Source: Pseudoruegeria sp. HB172150 (GTDB lineage Bacteria > Pseudomonadota > Alphaproteobacteria > Rhodobacterales > Rhodobacteraceae). From it: a DNA stretch of 64,000 bases. A model generated the notes under the pieces. The model had not been told where the DNA came from and did not search any database. It worked only from the letters and a program-made list of their open reading frames with translations. Made by a program: the position numbers and the translations under genes. Numbering within the stretch: the stretch's first letter is position 1; every line of letters starts with the position of its first letter. The stretch lies in the NCBI RefSeq assembly GCF_013184805.1, contig NZ_JAATNG010000001.1, forward strand, positions 1,426,001-1,490,000, read 5' to 3'. Of the stretch, positions 17,225-25,437 are shown one piece after another.

Positions 17225-17866
17225 TCAGTTCTGTTGTTCTTCGGTATCCGGCTGGTCTTCGCCGCTGTCCTCGGTCTCCGGGGTGGCGACCAGGTCCTCG
17301 TCGTCCGAGGTGGCGGCGCCGATGTCTTCGAAGAGCTCGGAGATCTCGAATTCGGCGGCGGCCTCTTCTTCGGCGGCCAGTTCCTGGATCGATTTGCCGG
17401 CTTCCTGAAGTTCGGCCTCTTCCTGCGAGCGGGCCACGTTCAGGGTGATCACGGCCTCGACTTCCGGGTGCAGGTGCACGGTCACGGCGTGCAGGCCCAG
17501 TTCCTTGATCGGCTGGGCGATGATCACCTGCTTGCGGTCGACCGAGAAGCCGGCCTCTGTCGCCACGTCGGCGGCATCACGCGTGGTGACGGAGCCATAG
17601 AGCGACCCGGCGTCGGAAGCGGAGCGAATCACGACGAACTTCTGGCCGTCGAGTTTCGCGGCCAGATCCTCGGCCTCTTTCCGGGTTTCCAGGTTGCGGG
17701 CTTCGAGCTGCGCCTTCTGGGCTTCGAAGGCCGAAATGTTGTCCTGGCTGGCGCGCAGGGCTTTTTTCTGCGGCAGAAGGTAGTTGCGCGCGTAGCCTTC
17801 TTTGACCGAGACCACGTCGCCCATCTGGCCCAGCTTGGCCACGCGTTCGAGAAGAATGACGTCCAT
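17225..17866 (-). CDS. rplI: 50S ribosomal protein L9
   Basis: 213 aa. The first 150 residues are standard L9: the N-terminal rRNA-binding domain ([26 protein letters not shown]) and the C-terminal domain ending near ITLNVARS. A further 60 residues form a very acidic Glu/Asp/Ala-rich tail absent in Escherichia coli L9 but common in Rhodobacteraceae. It is the last gene of the rpsF operon. Confidence 0.97.
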   Translation of the reverse strand: MDVILLERVAKLGQMGDVVSVKEGYARNYLLPQKKALRASQDNISAFEAQKAQLEARNLETRKEAEDLAAKLDGQKFVVIRSASDAGSLYGSVTTRDAADVATEAGFSVDRKQVIIAQPIKELGLHAVTVHLHPEVEAVITLNVARSQEEAELQEAGKSIQELAAEEEAAAEFEISELFEDIGAATSDDEDLVATPETEDSGEDQPDTEEQQN

Positions 17867-17877
17867 GGGTCGTCTCC

Positions 17878-18105
17878 TTATTTCACAGCGTAGGGCAGCA
17901 GGGCGAGGAAGCGGGCGCGCTTGATCGCGCGGGCCAGCTCACGCTGCTTCTTGGCGGACACGGCGGTGATGCGCGACGGCACGATCTTGCCGCGCTCGGA
18001 GATGTAGCGCTGCAGGAGCCGGGTGTCCTTGTAGTCGATCTTGGGTGCATTGTCGCCGGAGAAGGGGCAAACCTTGCGGCGGCGGAAAAACGGTTTAGCT
18101 GCCAT
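17878..18105 (-). CDS. rpsR: 30S ribosomal protein S18
   Basis: 75 aa, full length, with the S18 core [14 protein letters not shown] and [20 protein letters not shown]. The gene sits between rpsF and rplI with gaps of 11-12 bases. The single Cys in KVCPF belongs to the usual S18 N-terminal motif. S18 pairs with S6 on the 30S platform. Confidence 0.98.
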   Translation of the reverse strand: MAAKPFFRRRKVCPFSGDNAPKIDYKDTRLLQRYISERGKIVPSRITAVSAKKQRELARAIKRARFLALLPYAVK

Positions 18106-18117
18106 GGGTTATACTCC

Positions 18118-18489
18118 TTAGTTGCGGCGTTCGCGACGGTCGCCGCGGTCACCACGGTCGCGGTCGTCACGTTTCTGCATCTGGACCGAGGGGCCCTCGT
18201 CGTGGCCGTCGACCTTTATGGTCAGGACGCGCATCACGTCGTCATGCAGGCGCATCAGGCGTTCCATTTCCTGAACGGCCGGCGCGGGTGCATCGGTTTT
18301 CAGGAAGGCGTAGTGGCCCTTGCGGTTCTTGTTGATCTTGTAGGCCATCGTCTTGACGCCCCAGTACTCCGATTCAACGACCTTGCCGCCGTTGTCCGAG
18401 AGGACGGTGCCAAAATGTTCGATGAGGCCTTCGGCCTGCGTGTTGGACAAGTCCTGACGCGAGATGAATACATGCTCGTAAAGCGGCAT
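18118..18489 (-). CDS. rpsF: 30S ribosomal protein S6
   Basis: 123 aa from the ATG at 18489 (GGAG upstream). S6 features are MPLYEHVFISRQDLS at the start and VVESEYWGVKTMAYKINKNRKGHY in the middle, written here only to locate the motif between residues 35 and 60. The last 20 residues are an Arg/Asp-rich low-complexity tail (DRDRGDRGDRRER). It is the first gene of the rpsF-rpsR-rplI operon. Confidence 0.97.
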   Translation of the reverse strand: MPLYEHVFISRQDLSNTQAEGLIEHFGTVLSDNGGKVVESEYWGVKTMAYKINKNRKGHYAFLKTDAPAPAVQEMERLMRLHDDVMRVLTIKVDGHDEGPSVQMQKRDDRDRGDRGDRRERRN

Positions 18490-18737
18490 GCGTGCTCCAT
18501 TTCTATCATAGCGCATTTCAAAGGTCCGGCCGGTGACACCTTCCGCTGGCCGGGCCACGAGAGTCTGCGCTGCTACGGGTCGTTCGCGGAAGGAAGCCGC
18601 CTTATACAGCGGATCGTGCGCGATGCAAGGCTTTCCGGGCTGTTTGCTTTTCCCTGAAAATGCACGGGCGCGGTCCCAATCCGGACAGATTCCGTGCCTA
18701 GGCTCAGGGCAAGCGAGTAGAGGATGGCGACAAGACC

Positions 18738-19355
18738 ATGCTGGCTGCCAAGGCCCGATACCTGAGACATCTCTTCACACCCGAACCGCTGAGCCTGCGC
18801 GAGACGGATTGGGGTTACGTGATCCGGTCGGCACATCCCGACAGCGCGCTGCCCAAGCGATGGGTCTACGGCGCGCTGGCGGGCGGAGCGCTGTTCTGGA
18901 TCGTCCTGTGGCTGGCGCCGGGTATCGGTGCGGTGTGGAAAGCGGCGTATTGCCTGCTGGTCCTGGCGGCGCTGCATTTCGGGCTGAAGCGCATGGGGCA
19001 GGCAAAGGCGCATGAGTTGCAGGTGGATATGCGCCGCCGCGAATTGCGGCTTGGCGTGGTGACGGCCGCCGGCGACACGTGGATCAAGGGCAGCCTCCGG
19101 TTCGACGAGATCGACGGCAGCACGATGAAGCGGGCCGGTGGAAAATGTGTGCTGTGGTTGCAGATCAAGGGCAGCCAGGCGCTGGCGCCGGCCGGCGTCG
19201 GGTCGGAGGCGGAACTGCTGCAGATCAACGAGCGGCTGGCGCGGGACCTGAAGCCGGTGGCAAGCCAGGTGAGTTCCTACAAGCTGGCATCGAACGGTGC
19301 GAAGCGGGCCGGCGGAAGCCGTTTCCCGCCACTGAGCCCGCCGGAATACGCCTGA
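18738..19355 (+). CDS. Membrane protein of unknown function
   Basis: 205 aa. Two adjacent hydrophobic helices (about residues 40-75) separate a short N-terminal part from a cytoplasmic-looking C-terminal domain of about 110 residues rich in short beta strands (LQVDMRRRELRLGVV, CVLWLQIKGSQA). No family was recognised. It is divergent from rpsF and 81 bases upstream of fabD on the same strand, so it may be transcribed with the fatty acid genes, though the gap has room for a separate promoter. Confidence 0.75.
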   Translation: MLAAKARYLRHLFTPEPLSLRETDWGYVIRSAHPDSALPKRWVYGALAGGALFWIVLWLAPGIGAVWKAAYCLLVLAALHFGLKRMGQAKAHELQVDMRRRELRLGVVTAAGDTWIKGSLRFDEIDGSTMKRAGGKCVLWLQIKGSQALAPAGVGSEAELLQINERLARDLKPVASQVSSYKLASNGAKRAGGSRFPPLSPPEYA

Positions 19356-19436
19356 ACCGGCGGTTCATCGACAATTGCAAGCCCACGCGCGGCGCGGTAT
19401 GGCCCCCCGACACCGGAGTGATCAGGGAGGCGGTTC

Positions 19437-20387
19437 ATGGCGCGTGCATTCATCTTTCCCGGGCAGGGAGCGCAGGCTATCGGCATGGGCAAGGCACTGG
19501 CCGAGGCCTATCCGGGTGCGAAGGCGGTGTTCGACGAGGTCGATGAGGCGCTGGGAGAGCGCCTGAGCACGCTGATCTGGGACGGTGAGGCGGAAACCCT
19601 GACGCTGACCGAAAACGCGCAGCCGGCGCTGATGGCAACCTCGCTTGCCGCGATGCGGGCGCTGGAGGCGGAGGGCGCGAGTATAGAGCTGGCGGCTTTC
19701 GTCGCGGGGCATTCCCTTGGAGAATATTCGGGGCTGGCCGCCGCTGGCGCGCTGAGCGTGGCCGACACGGCGCGGCTGTTGCGGACCCGCGGGCGCGCGA
19801 TGCAGCAGGCGGTGCCTGTCGGGCAGGGCGCGATGGCCGCGTTACTCGGGCTGGATTTCGAGACGGCGGCGCAGGTTGCGGCGGATGCGGCGCAGGGTCA
19901 GGTCTGTGTTGCGGCGAATGACAACGATCCTTCGCAGGTCGTGATCTCGGGCCATGCAGAGGCGGTGGCGCGGGCCGCGGATCTGGCCAAGGAGGCAGGC
20001 GCCAAACGGGCCCTGATGCTGCCGGTGAGCGCACCGTTCCATTGCGACCTGATGGCGCCGGCCGCGGAAGCGATGGCCGAGGCGCTGGCGGGGGTGGAGA
20101 TCGCGACGCCGAAAGTGCCCGTCGTGGCAAATGTGACCGCGGAGGCAGTGAGCGACCCGGTAAAGATCCGCGAGTTACTGGTCGAGCAGGTGACGCATTC
20201 GGTGCGCTGGCGGGAGTCGGTGGCCTGGATGGCTGCGCAGGGCGTGGACGAGACCTGGGAGATCGGCGCCGGCAAAGCGTTGTCGGGCATGGTGCGGCGG
20301 ATCGAGAAAACCATTGCCGTGCGGGCAGTGGGCACGCCGGAGGATGTGAGCGCCGCAGTCGAGAGCCTTGCCGCGGCCGAAACGTGA
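19437..20387 (+). CDS. fabD: Malonyl-CoA:ACP transacylase
   Basis: 316 aa, usual length. FPGQGAQAIGMG opens the acyltransferase fold. The nucleophile is Ser93 in GHSLGEYSGL, and the catalytic His is in VSAPFHCDLM near residue 200. It loads malonyl groups onto the acyl carrier protein encoded two genes downstream, starting fatty acid elongation. A GGGAGG ribosome site precedes the ATG. Confidence 0.97.
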   Translation: MARAFIFPGQGAQAIGMGKALAEAYPGAKAVFDEVDEALGERLSTLIWDGEAETLTLTENAQPALMATSLAAMRALEAEGASIELAAFVAGHSLGEYSGLAAAGALSVADTARLLRTRGRAMQQAVPVGQGAMAALLGLDFETAAQVAADAAQGQVCVAANDNDPSQVVISGHAEAVARAADLAKEAGAKRALMLPVSAPFHCDLMAPAAEAMAEALAGVEIATPKVPVVANVTAEAVSDPVKIRELLVEQVTHSVRWRESVAWMAAQGVDETWEIGAGKALSGMVRRIEKTIAVRAVGTPEDVSAAVESLAAAET

Positions 20388-20420
20388 GAATTCCAGCAAG
20401 AACCCATACGGAGATAAGGG

Positions 20421-21158
20421 ATGTTTGATCTGACAGGAAAAGCGGCGCTGATCACCGGTGCCTCGGGCGGCATCGGCGGCGCAATTGCCAAGGCGCTGCA
20501 CGGCGCGGGCGCCACCGTGGGCCTTTCAGGCACACGGGTCGAGCCGCTGGAGACCTTGGCGGGTGAACTGGGCGAGCGGGCGCATGTGCTGCCGTGCAAC
20601 CTGAGCGACCGTGACGCGGTGGCCGCCCTGCCGAAAGAGGCGGCCGAGGCGATGGGCGCGGTCGATGTCCTGGTTAACAATGCCGGTATCACCCGCGACA
20701 ACCTGTTCATGCGGATGAGCGATGAAGAATGGGACAGCGTGCTGGAGGTCAACCTGACGTCTTCCATGCGGCTGTCGAAAGCATGCCTGCGCGGCATGAT
20801 GAAGGCCCGGTGGGGACGCATCATCAGCATCGGTTCGGTCGTGGGTTCTGCCGGAAATCCGGGGCAGGGCAACTATGCCGCGGCCAAGGCCGGTCTGGTC
20901 GGCATGTCGAAGTCGCTGGCCTATGAAGTCGCCAGCCGCGGCATCACCGTGAACGTGGTGGCACCCGGCTTCATCACCACTGCGATGACGGACAAGTTGA
21001 CCGACGATCAGAAGTCGGCAATCCTCGGCCAGGTGCCCGCGGGACGCATGGGGGACCCCGAGGAAATCGGTGCCGCCGTGCTGTATCTGGCAAGCCCGGA
21101 AGCGGGTTACGTGACCGGTGCGACGTTGCATGTTAACGGTGGAATGGCCATGTTCTGA
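20421..21158 (+). CDS. fabG: 3-oxoacyl-ACP reductase
   Basis: 245 aa short-chain dehydrogenase. It has the TGASGGIGGAIA cofactor loop, NNAG, the catalytic Ser in ISIGSVVGSAG, and Tyr and Lys in GNYAAAKAGLVG. It reduces 3-oxoacyl-ACP with NADPH in fatty acid elongation. It follows fabD by 33 bases in the same operon. Confidence 0.97.
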   Translation: MFDLTGKAALITGASGGIGGAIAKALHGAGATVGLSGTRVEPLETLAGELGERAHVLPCNLSDRDAVAALPKEAAEAMGAVDVLVNNAGITRDNLFMRMSDEEWDSVLEVNLTSSMRLSKACLRGMMKARWGRIISIGSVVGSAGNPGQGNYAAAKAGLVGMSKSLAYEVASRGITVNVVAPGFITTAMTDKLTDDQKSAILGQVPAGRMGDPEEIGAAVLYLASPEAGYVTGATLHVNGGMAMF

Positions 21159-21186
21159 GGGCCGGATGCGGCTGCCGAGAAAGCGT

Positions 21187-21214
21187 TTGCCTTACCGGGG
21201 TGATATGCTATAGG
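21187..21214 (+). promoter_or_regulatory. Possible promoter of acpP
   Basis: TTGCCT at 21187-21192 and TATAGG at 21209-21214 are spaced by 16 bases in the 185-bp gap between fabG and acpP. Both boxes match the consensus at four of six positions. A separate promoter would fit the high demand for acyl carrier protein. Confidence 0.35.
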
Positions 21215-21343
21215 CGGCCCACATTTGGCCAGTGACCAGCCGCTAGACGGCGGTTCAATTGGCGTTTCAGCGGGCAGCGTTCGCCCGAACGGGCAAACAG
21301 AGACAAGCGGGCGAACGGTCCGCACTGGAAATGAGGAACGACT

Positions 21344-21580
21344 ATGAGCGACGTCGAAAAGCGCGTTAGGAAGATCGTGGTGGAGCACCTCGGAGTCGAG
21401 GAAGAAAAGGTGACCGAATCCGCTTCGTTCATCGACGACCTGGGCGCCGACTCTCTTGATACGGTTGAGCTGGTTATGGCCTTCGAAGAAGAGTTCGGCA
21501 TCGAGATCCCGGACGACGCCGCCGAAACCATCCAGACCTTCGGCGACGCGGTTTCGTTCATCTCGCAGAACACCGACTGA
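21344..21580 (+). CDS. acpP: Acyl carrier protein
   Basis: 78 aa acidic four-helix protein. The phosphopantetheine attachment site is Ser37 in [12 protein letters not shown]. Start at 21344 behind GAGGAAC. It carries growing acyl chains for FabD, FabG and the other fatty acid enzymes. fabF, which often follows acpP, is not here; a terminator comes next. Confidence 0.98.
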   Translation: MSDVEKRVRKIVVEHLGVEEEKVTESASFIDDLGADSLDTVELVMAFEEEFGIEIPDDAAETIQTFGDAVSFISQNTD

Positions 21581-21607
21581 GCCAACTCTCAGCCGTCGAA
21601 TTTGCGT

Positions 21608-21635
21608 AAGGCGCCCTGGTCAGGGCGCCTTTTCG
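21608..21635 (+). terminator. Terminator after acpP
   Basis: AAGGCGCCCT, loop GGTC, AGGGCGCCTT, then TTCGCGTTT, 27 bases after the acpP stop codon. Confidence 0.85.
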
Positions 21636-21765
21636 CGTTTGCGGATCGAGGATTTCCGCATGCGTGTGGTTCGCGGGCGTTGCCGCGACGGGATGCGCCA
21701 TGCCGCCCCGTGGGCTGGAACCGCGCCACGGTCCTTTGCGTTCTTCCAGCAAAGGAGGACCCCCA

Positions 21766-21963
21766 ATGCCAGAGCGCAAGAGATCGCAGGACGGATGCCG
21801 CGAGACCGATGACATCACCGGCGCCGACGGTTCCGTATCGCAGGCGGGACGCGCCGGCGGACGGCTGGCCGGACGAATCGGATCCAGGGACGAAAAGAAG
21901 CGCTCGCTGGAGCGGCCTGCGGGTGCGACGCGGGTGACGAAATCCGTTGAAGAGGAGGATTGA
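21766..21963 (+). CDS. Small hydrophilic protein preceding a host-attachment family gene
   Basis: 65 aa. An ideal AAAGGAGGA ribosome site sits seven bases before the ATG at 21766. The protein is charged and Gly/Arg-rich (GRAGGRLAGRIGSRDEKKRS), has no signal or membrane segment, and looks disordered. Its stop is three bases before the next gene, so the two form one transcription unit. I recognise no family. Confidence 0.65.
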   Translation: MPERKRSQDGCRETDDITGADGSVSQAGRAGGRLAGRIGSRDEKKRSLERPAGATRVTKSVEEED

Positions 21964-21966
21964 GCG

Positions 21967-22425
21967 ATGCCGACGAAATCTCCTGTGAGGACCGGCACGT
22001 GGGTGCTGATCGCCGATGGCGAGAAGGCGCTTTTTCTGCGCAACGATGGAGACGAGGATTACCTGAACCTCAATGTCGTGCGCCATGAAGAGCAAGAAGA
22101 CCCGCCGAGCCGGGAGCAGGGCACGGACCGTCCCGGGCGGATGCCGGATACCGGCGTCGGGCAGCGGTCCAGCCTGGACGAGACCGACTGGCACAGGCTG
22201 GCGAAGGATCGCTTTGCCGACGAACTGGCGGATATTCTGTACCGGCAGGCGCATCGCGGCGATTTCGAGCGGATCGTGCTGGTGGCCGCTCCGCAGGTGC
22301 TGGGTGAGCTGCGTGACAAGATGCACAAGGAGGTCGTGGCGCGTGTTGTCGACGAGATCCCGAAAACCCTGACCAACCACCCGCTGGACAAGGTCGAGGC
22401 GCTGATCCACGCGGAGTTTGCCTGA
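21967..22425 (+). CDS. Host attachment family protein (baeRF/AtsE-like)
   Basis: 152 aa. The pattern WVLIADGEKALFLRN at the start, the variable middle with Arg/Asp repeats, and FERIVLVAAPQVLGELRDKM followed by IPKTLTNHPLDKVEAL are typical of the family named 'protein required for attachment to host cells' (PF10116). The fold resembles release factor eRF1 domains, and the molecular role in most bacteria is unclear. It is co-transcribed with the 65-aa gene upstream. Confidence 0.85.
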   Translation: MPTKSPVRTGTWVLIADGEKALFLRNDGDEDYLNLNVVRHEEQEDPPSREQGTDRPGRMPDTGVGQRSSLDETDWHRLAKDRFADELADILYRQAHRGDFERIVLVAAPQVLGELRDKMHKEVVARVVDEIPKTLTNHPLDKVEALIHAEFA

Positions 22426-22435
22426 CGCCCTGAGC

Positions 22436-22486
22436 GACCGGCACCGTTCGGGCCGTATCCTTGGATGCGGCCCCGTCGGTGCGGTC
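22436..22486. terminator. Long nested hairpin between convergent genes
   Basis: An inner hairpin GGGCCGTATCC-TT-GGATGCGGCCC (22450-22473) is enclosed by GACCG.CACCG and CGGTG.CGGTC. It lies between the host-attachment gene and the minus-strand LOG gene and could end transcription from both sides. It lacks a long T run. Confidence 0.55.
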
Positions 22487-22491
22487 TTCTG

Positions 22492-23049
22492 TCAGCCCAG
22501 GTCGGCGCGCAGGGCGGTCATCAGCTCGGGCACAGTATTTACGGTATTGAAGTAGTCGCGCATCGACTCTTCAGCGAAGCCCTGAGCGATCACGTGGTCG
22601 ATCATGTCGATGAGAGGTTGCCAGTAACCGCTTGTGTTAAGAAGGTAAATCGGTTTGGCGTGGAGTGTAAGCTGGCGCCATGTGAGAACCTCGAAGAACT
22701 CGTCGAGCGAGCCGGCGCCGCCGGGCAGCACCGCGATCGCGTCGGAGTTCATGAACATGACCTTTTTCCGTTCATGCATGTTCTCGGTCACGATGAAGCG
22801 GCCGAGATCGCGCTTGGCCATTTCGCGTGCCAGAAGGTGAACCGGAATGACGCCGAAGGTATCGCCGCCGGCCTTTTGCGCCGCGCGCGAGACGGCGCCC
22901 ATCAGCCCCACATCGCCGGCGCCGTAGACCAGCCGCCAGCCTTCGCCGGCCAGAGCTGCGCCCAATTCCTGTGCAGCTTCGATGTATGTGGGGTCGGATC
23001 CGTCTCGTGCGCCGCAAAAGACACAGACGGAGGTAGGAGTGGATACCAT
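22492..23049 (-). CDS. LOG-family protein (TIGR00730), nucleotide 5'-monophosphate phosphoribohydrolase
   Basis: 185 aa Rossmann-fold protein. It has VCVFCGARDG at the start, YGAGDVGLMGAVS in place of the usual GGGxxGLMG, and the catalytic motif PGGAGSLDE, where Ser replaces the more common Thr. Family members cleave the base from nucleoside monophosphates, including cytokinin precursors; in marine bacteria the substrate is usually untested. It is convergent with the host-attachment gene and divergent from the LysM gene. Confidence 0.9.
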   Translation of the reverse strand: MVSTPTSVCVFCGARDGSDPTYIEAAQELGAALAGEGWRLVYGAGDVGLMGAVSRAAQKAGGDTFGVIPVHLLAREMAKRDLGRFIVTENMHERKKVMFMNSDAIAVLPGGAGSLDEFFEVLTWRQLTLHAKPIYLLNTSGYWQPLIDMIDHVIAQGFAEESMRDYFNTVNTVPELMTALRADLG

Positions 23050-23145
23050 ATCTAGTCCTCACAGCAATGGGTTTTGACCACTGATAGCCGGGTTGATAAG
23101 GTCCCTCAACCGTTGCCGTGCCTGGGTGACGGAAGGGGATGTCAG

Positions 23146-25050
23146 ATGCTGAGCAAGATCGGCGCGTGGTTCGGTGGAGGGCCCGTCAGCGGCGCGATTG
23201 CGGTGGTCTTTGTGGCTGCCGGTCTGGGCTATGGTGGCTGGCAACTTCTGCATGTTCCGGATGACGAAACCGACGCGGACGAGGTGGCTGTTGCACCGGC
23301 GAGCGTCTCTGATGGCGTGGCCGAGCCGGAGCCGGAACCTGATGCCGGGCCGGTTGCCGACGCCTCCGGCACGACGGAAGCCGCAGAGGTCGTGGGCGAT
23401 GTCACCGGCGCGCTGGCCGGAACCGGCGAGTCATCGGAGCTGCCGAGTTTCGACGTGGTACGGGTGGATGCCGACGGAAACGCACTGATCGCGGGGAAGG
23501 CTGCGCCGGAATCCGAGGTGCGGGTCCTGCTGGATGGCGCTGAGATCTCCACGTCGCCGGCGGATCGCAGCGGCAGCTTCGTATCGATCTTTACGGTGCC
23601 GCCCGCGGATGTGCCGCGCGTTGTCAGCCTGGAAATGCAGGTGAACGGCGAGGATCCGGTTAGCTCTCCGGCGACGGTGATCCTGCAACCCTCGCTGCGG
23701 GACATGGCGCCCGATGTCGTTGCGTCGGCCGAGGGCACGACGGCGCCGGCCAGCGATGAGGGCCCGGTGGAAGCCCCGGCGGACAGTGCCGCGCCGGACG
23801 CTTCGGCTGAGACCGCGGAACTGGATCAAGCTGGGGTTCCGGAGACGCGTGTGGTCCCGCCTGTCGACACGGAGACACCGCCCGTGCCCGAGGCGGGGGT
23901 TGCCGAGCCGGATGTTCCGGCCGGTGAGGAGGAAGATACGTCGGTCGTTTCCGCCTCGGCGGAGGACCCCCCGGCGGAAACGGCGGAGTCGCCGGAACTG
24001 GCCGAGGCGGCGCCTGCCGGAGAGCCTCAGGCGGATACGGGCACGACCACCGAGGTCGCCCGTGTCGGTGAAGACGTGCCGGAAGAAGACACAGGAGGGT
24101 CCGGCCTTGTTGCGACTGTGACGACCGGATTGGCCGGCACGGCAGCATCGCTGATTCCGGATGGGTCGAATGACGGTCCGGGTTCCGGTGCGCCGCAGGG
24201 TGCTGTGGATGATGTGACAAAGAATGCGGCCGCGGAAGCCGGGCTGCCCGCTGGAGGTGAGGCCGGCGAAGTCGCGGACGGGGCTGAATCGGCGGGGGTC
24301 GCGAGTGCCGAGATGGCTGGAGCGCCGGAAGCCCTGGCGGACAATGACAGCGGCGCCGGTGAAGAGAACGCGCCGGAACTGACCGCCTCGCTTGATGCCG
24401 AAGAGCTTTCGGCGCCGGAGGGTACGGCCGTGACGGAGGCGCCCGCGGACGGGGACGCTCCGGCGGGTGTATCGGAGCCGGAAGCGCCGACGGTGCTGCT
24501 GGCGGATGACACCGGCATCAAGGTGCTTCAGGCTGGAGAGACGCCGGCGCCGGTTCAGTCGGTGATCCTCGACACGATCAGCTATGACCCGGAGGGCGAG
24601 GTGTCGCTTGGCGGGCGCGGGACGGAGGGCGGCTTTGTCCGGGTCTATCTGGACAACCAGCCGGTCAAGACGACCGAGATTGGCGTTGACGGGCAGTGGC
24701 GGATGCCGCTGCCGGATGTGGACACCGGGGTCTATACCCTCAGGATCGACGAGCTGGGGCCGGACGGGACGGTGGTGTCGCGGGTCGAGACGCCGTTCCA
24801 GAGGGAGGATGCGGAGCTGTTCGCCTCGGCGGCGCCGCAGGGGGATGCCGGGACAGAGGCCGGGGCCGCGCCGCGGGCGCCGGTGGAGCTGCTGACGGTT
24901 CAGCCGGGCAATACGCTCTGGGGGATCGCGGATGAGAAGTATGGCGATGGCCTGCTTTATGTCCGGGTCTTCGAGGCGAACCGGGACCGGATCCGGGACC
25001 CGCACTGGATCTATCCGGGGCAGGTGTTTTCGCTTCCCGAGGACGGCTGA
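23146..25050 (+). CDS. LysM-domain envelope protein with a long acidic linker
   Basis: 634 aa; ATG at 23146 with GGAAGGGGA upstream. One N-terminal membrane helix (about residues 12-32) anchors it. An Ig-like segment follows (about 100-185), then roughly 280 residues of Ala/Glu/Pro/Gly/Asp low complexity. A second Ig-like segment (about 470-550, [19 protein letters not shown]) comes next, and a C-terminal LysM ([17 protein letters not shown]...[10 protein letters not shown]) binds peptidoglycan. The layout suggests a periplasmic protein spanning membrane and cell wall. Proteins of this type are common in Rhodobacteraceae, but I know of no assigned role. Confidence 0.85.
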   Translation: MLSKIGAWFGGGPVSGAIAVVFVAAGLGYGGWQLLHVPDDETDADEVAVAPASVSDGVAEPEPEPDAGPVADASGTTEAAEVVGDVTGALAGTGESSELPSFDVVRVDADGNALIAGKAAPESEVRVLLDGAEISTSPADRSGSFVSIFTVPPADVPRVVSLEMQVNGEDPVSSPATVILQPSLRDMAPDVVASAEGTTAPASDEGPVEAPADSAAPDASAETAELDQAGVPETRVVPPVDTETPPVPEAGVAEPDVPAGEEEDTSVVSASAEDPPAETAESPELAEAAPAGEPQADTGTTTEVARVGEDVPEEDTGGSGLVATVTTGLAGTAASLIPDGSNDGPGSGAPQGAVDDVTKNAAAEAGLPAGGEAGEVADGAESAGVASAEMAGAPEALADNDSGAGEENAPELTASLDAEELSAPEGTAVTEAPADGDAPAGVSEPEAPTVLLADDTGIKVLQAGETPAPVQSVILDTISYDPEGEVSLGGRGTEGGFVRVYLDNQPVKTTEIGVDGQWRMPLPDVDTGVYTLRIDELGPDGTVVSRVETPFQREDAELFASAAPQGDAGTEAGAAPRAPVELLTVQPGNTLWGIADEKYGDGLLYVRVFEANRDRIRDPHWIYPGQVFSLPEDG

Positions 25051-25057
25051 AAACGGG

Positions 25058-25129
25058 GCGTCCCCATGGGGACGGGGGGTCAAGTCGTTGATTTCAGGCG
25101 TGGTAGCGCTAACCTTCCGTTGCGGACGC
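25058..25129. repeat. Dispersed intergenic repeat, copy B
   Basis: Same element and same orientation as 11483-11553. The palindrome CGTCCCCATGGGGACG is at 25059-25074, the conserved core runs to 25113, and the right end GCGGACGC (25122-25129) mirrors the left end GCGTCCCC with one mismatch. It begins seven bases after the LysM gene stop. Confidence 0.8.
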
Positions 25130-25437
25130 GCTGGTGCTGCTGTGGCGCGTGAGGCCGTTTGAGAGACACCGGGCGGCGCTGCGACATGGCGTTTCGCGAT
25201 GACTGCCACAACATCCGCTCCGGCATTCCAAGCCGCCTTCGCAGGTCCCCTCGGATCGCAATCCAGCCGCGCCAGATCCAAAACGTGAGCAGGTGGACCG
25301 AAAAAGGGCGGGCCATGTGATCTTCTTCGTTGGTCCCGTTCCTTGCTGGTCCGGTATTCCCGCCTTGTCGCTTCGGTCAGGCCGGAGTTAATCTCAACCT
25401 CAGGGATGTGGATGACGGTCTTTCATTGGAGAGAACC
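25130..25437. other. Non-coding gap between the repeat and the large exported protein gene
   Basis: About 300 bases with no gene I can support. Short open frames on the minus strand here have no good ribosome site or recognisable product. A promoter for the following gene is expected but none stands out. Confidence 0.5.

Noticed and set aside
25080-25316. Minus-strand frame of 78 codons after repeat copy B
   Set aside because: It runs into the repeat element, lacks a ribosome site and resembles no known protein or transposase fragment that I can name.
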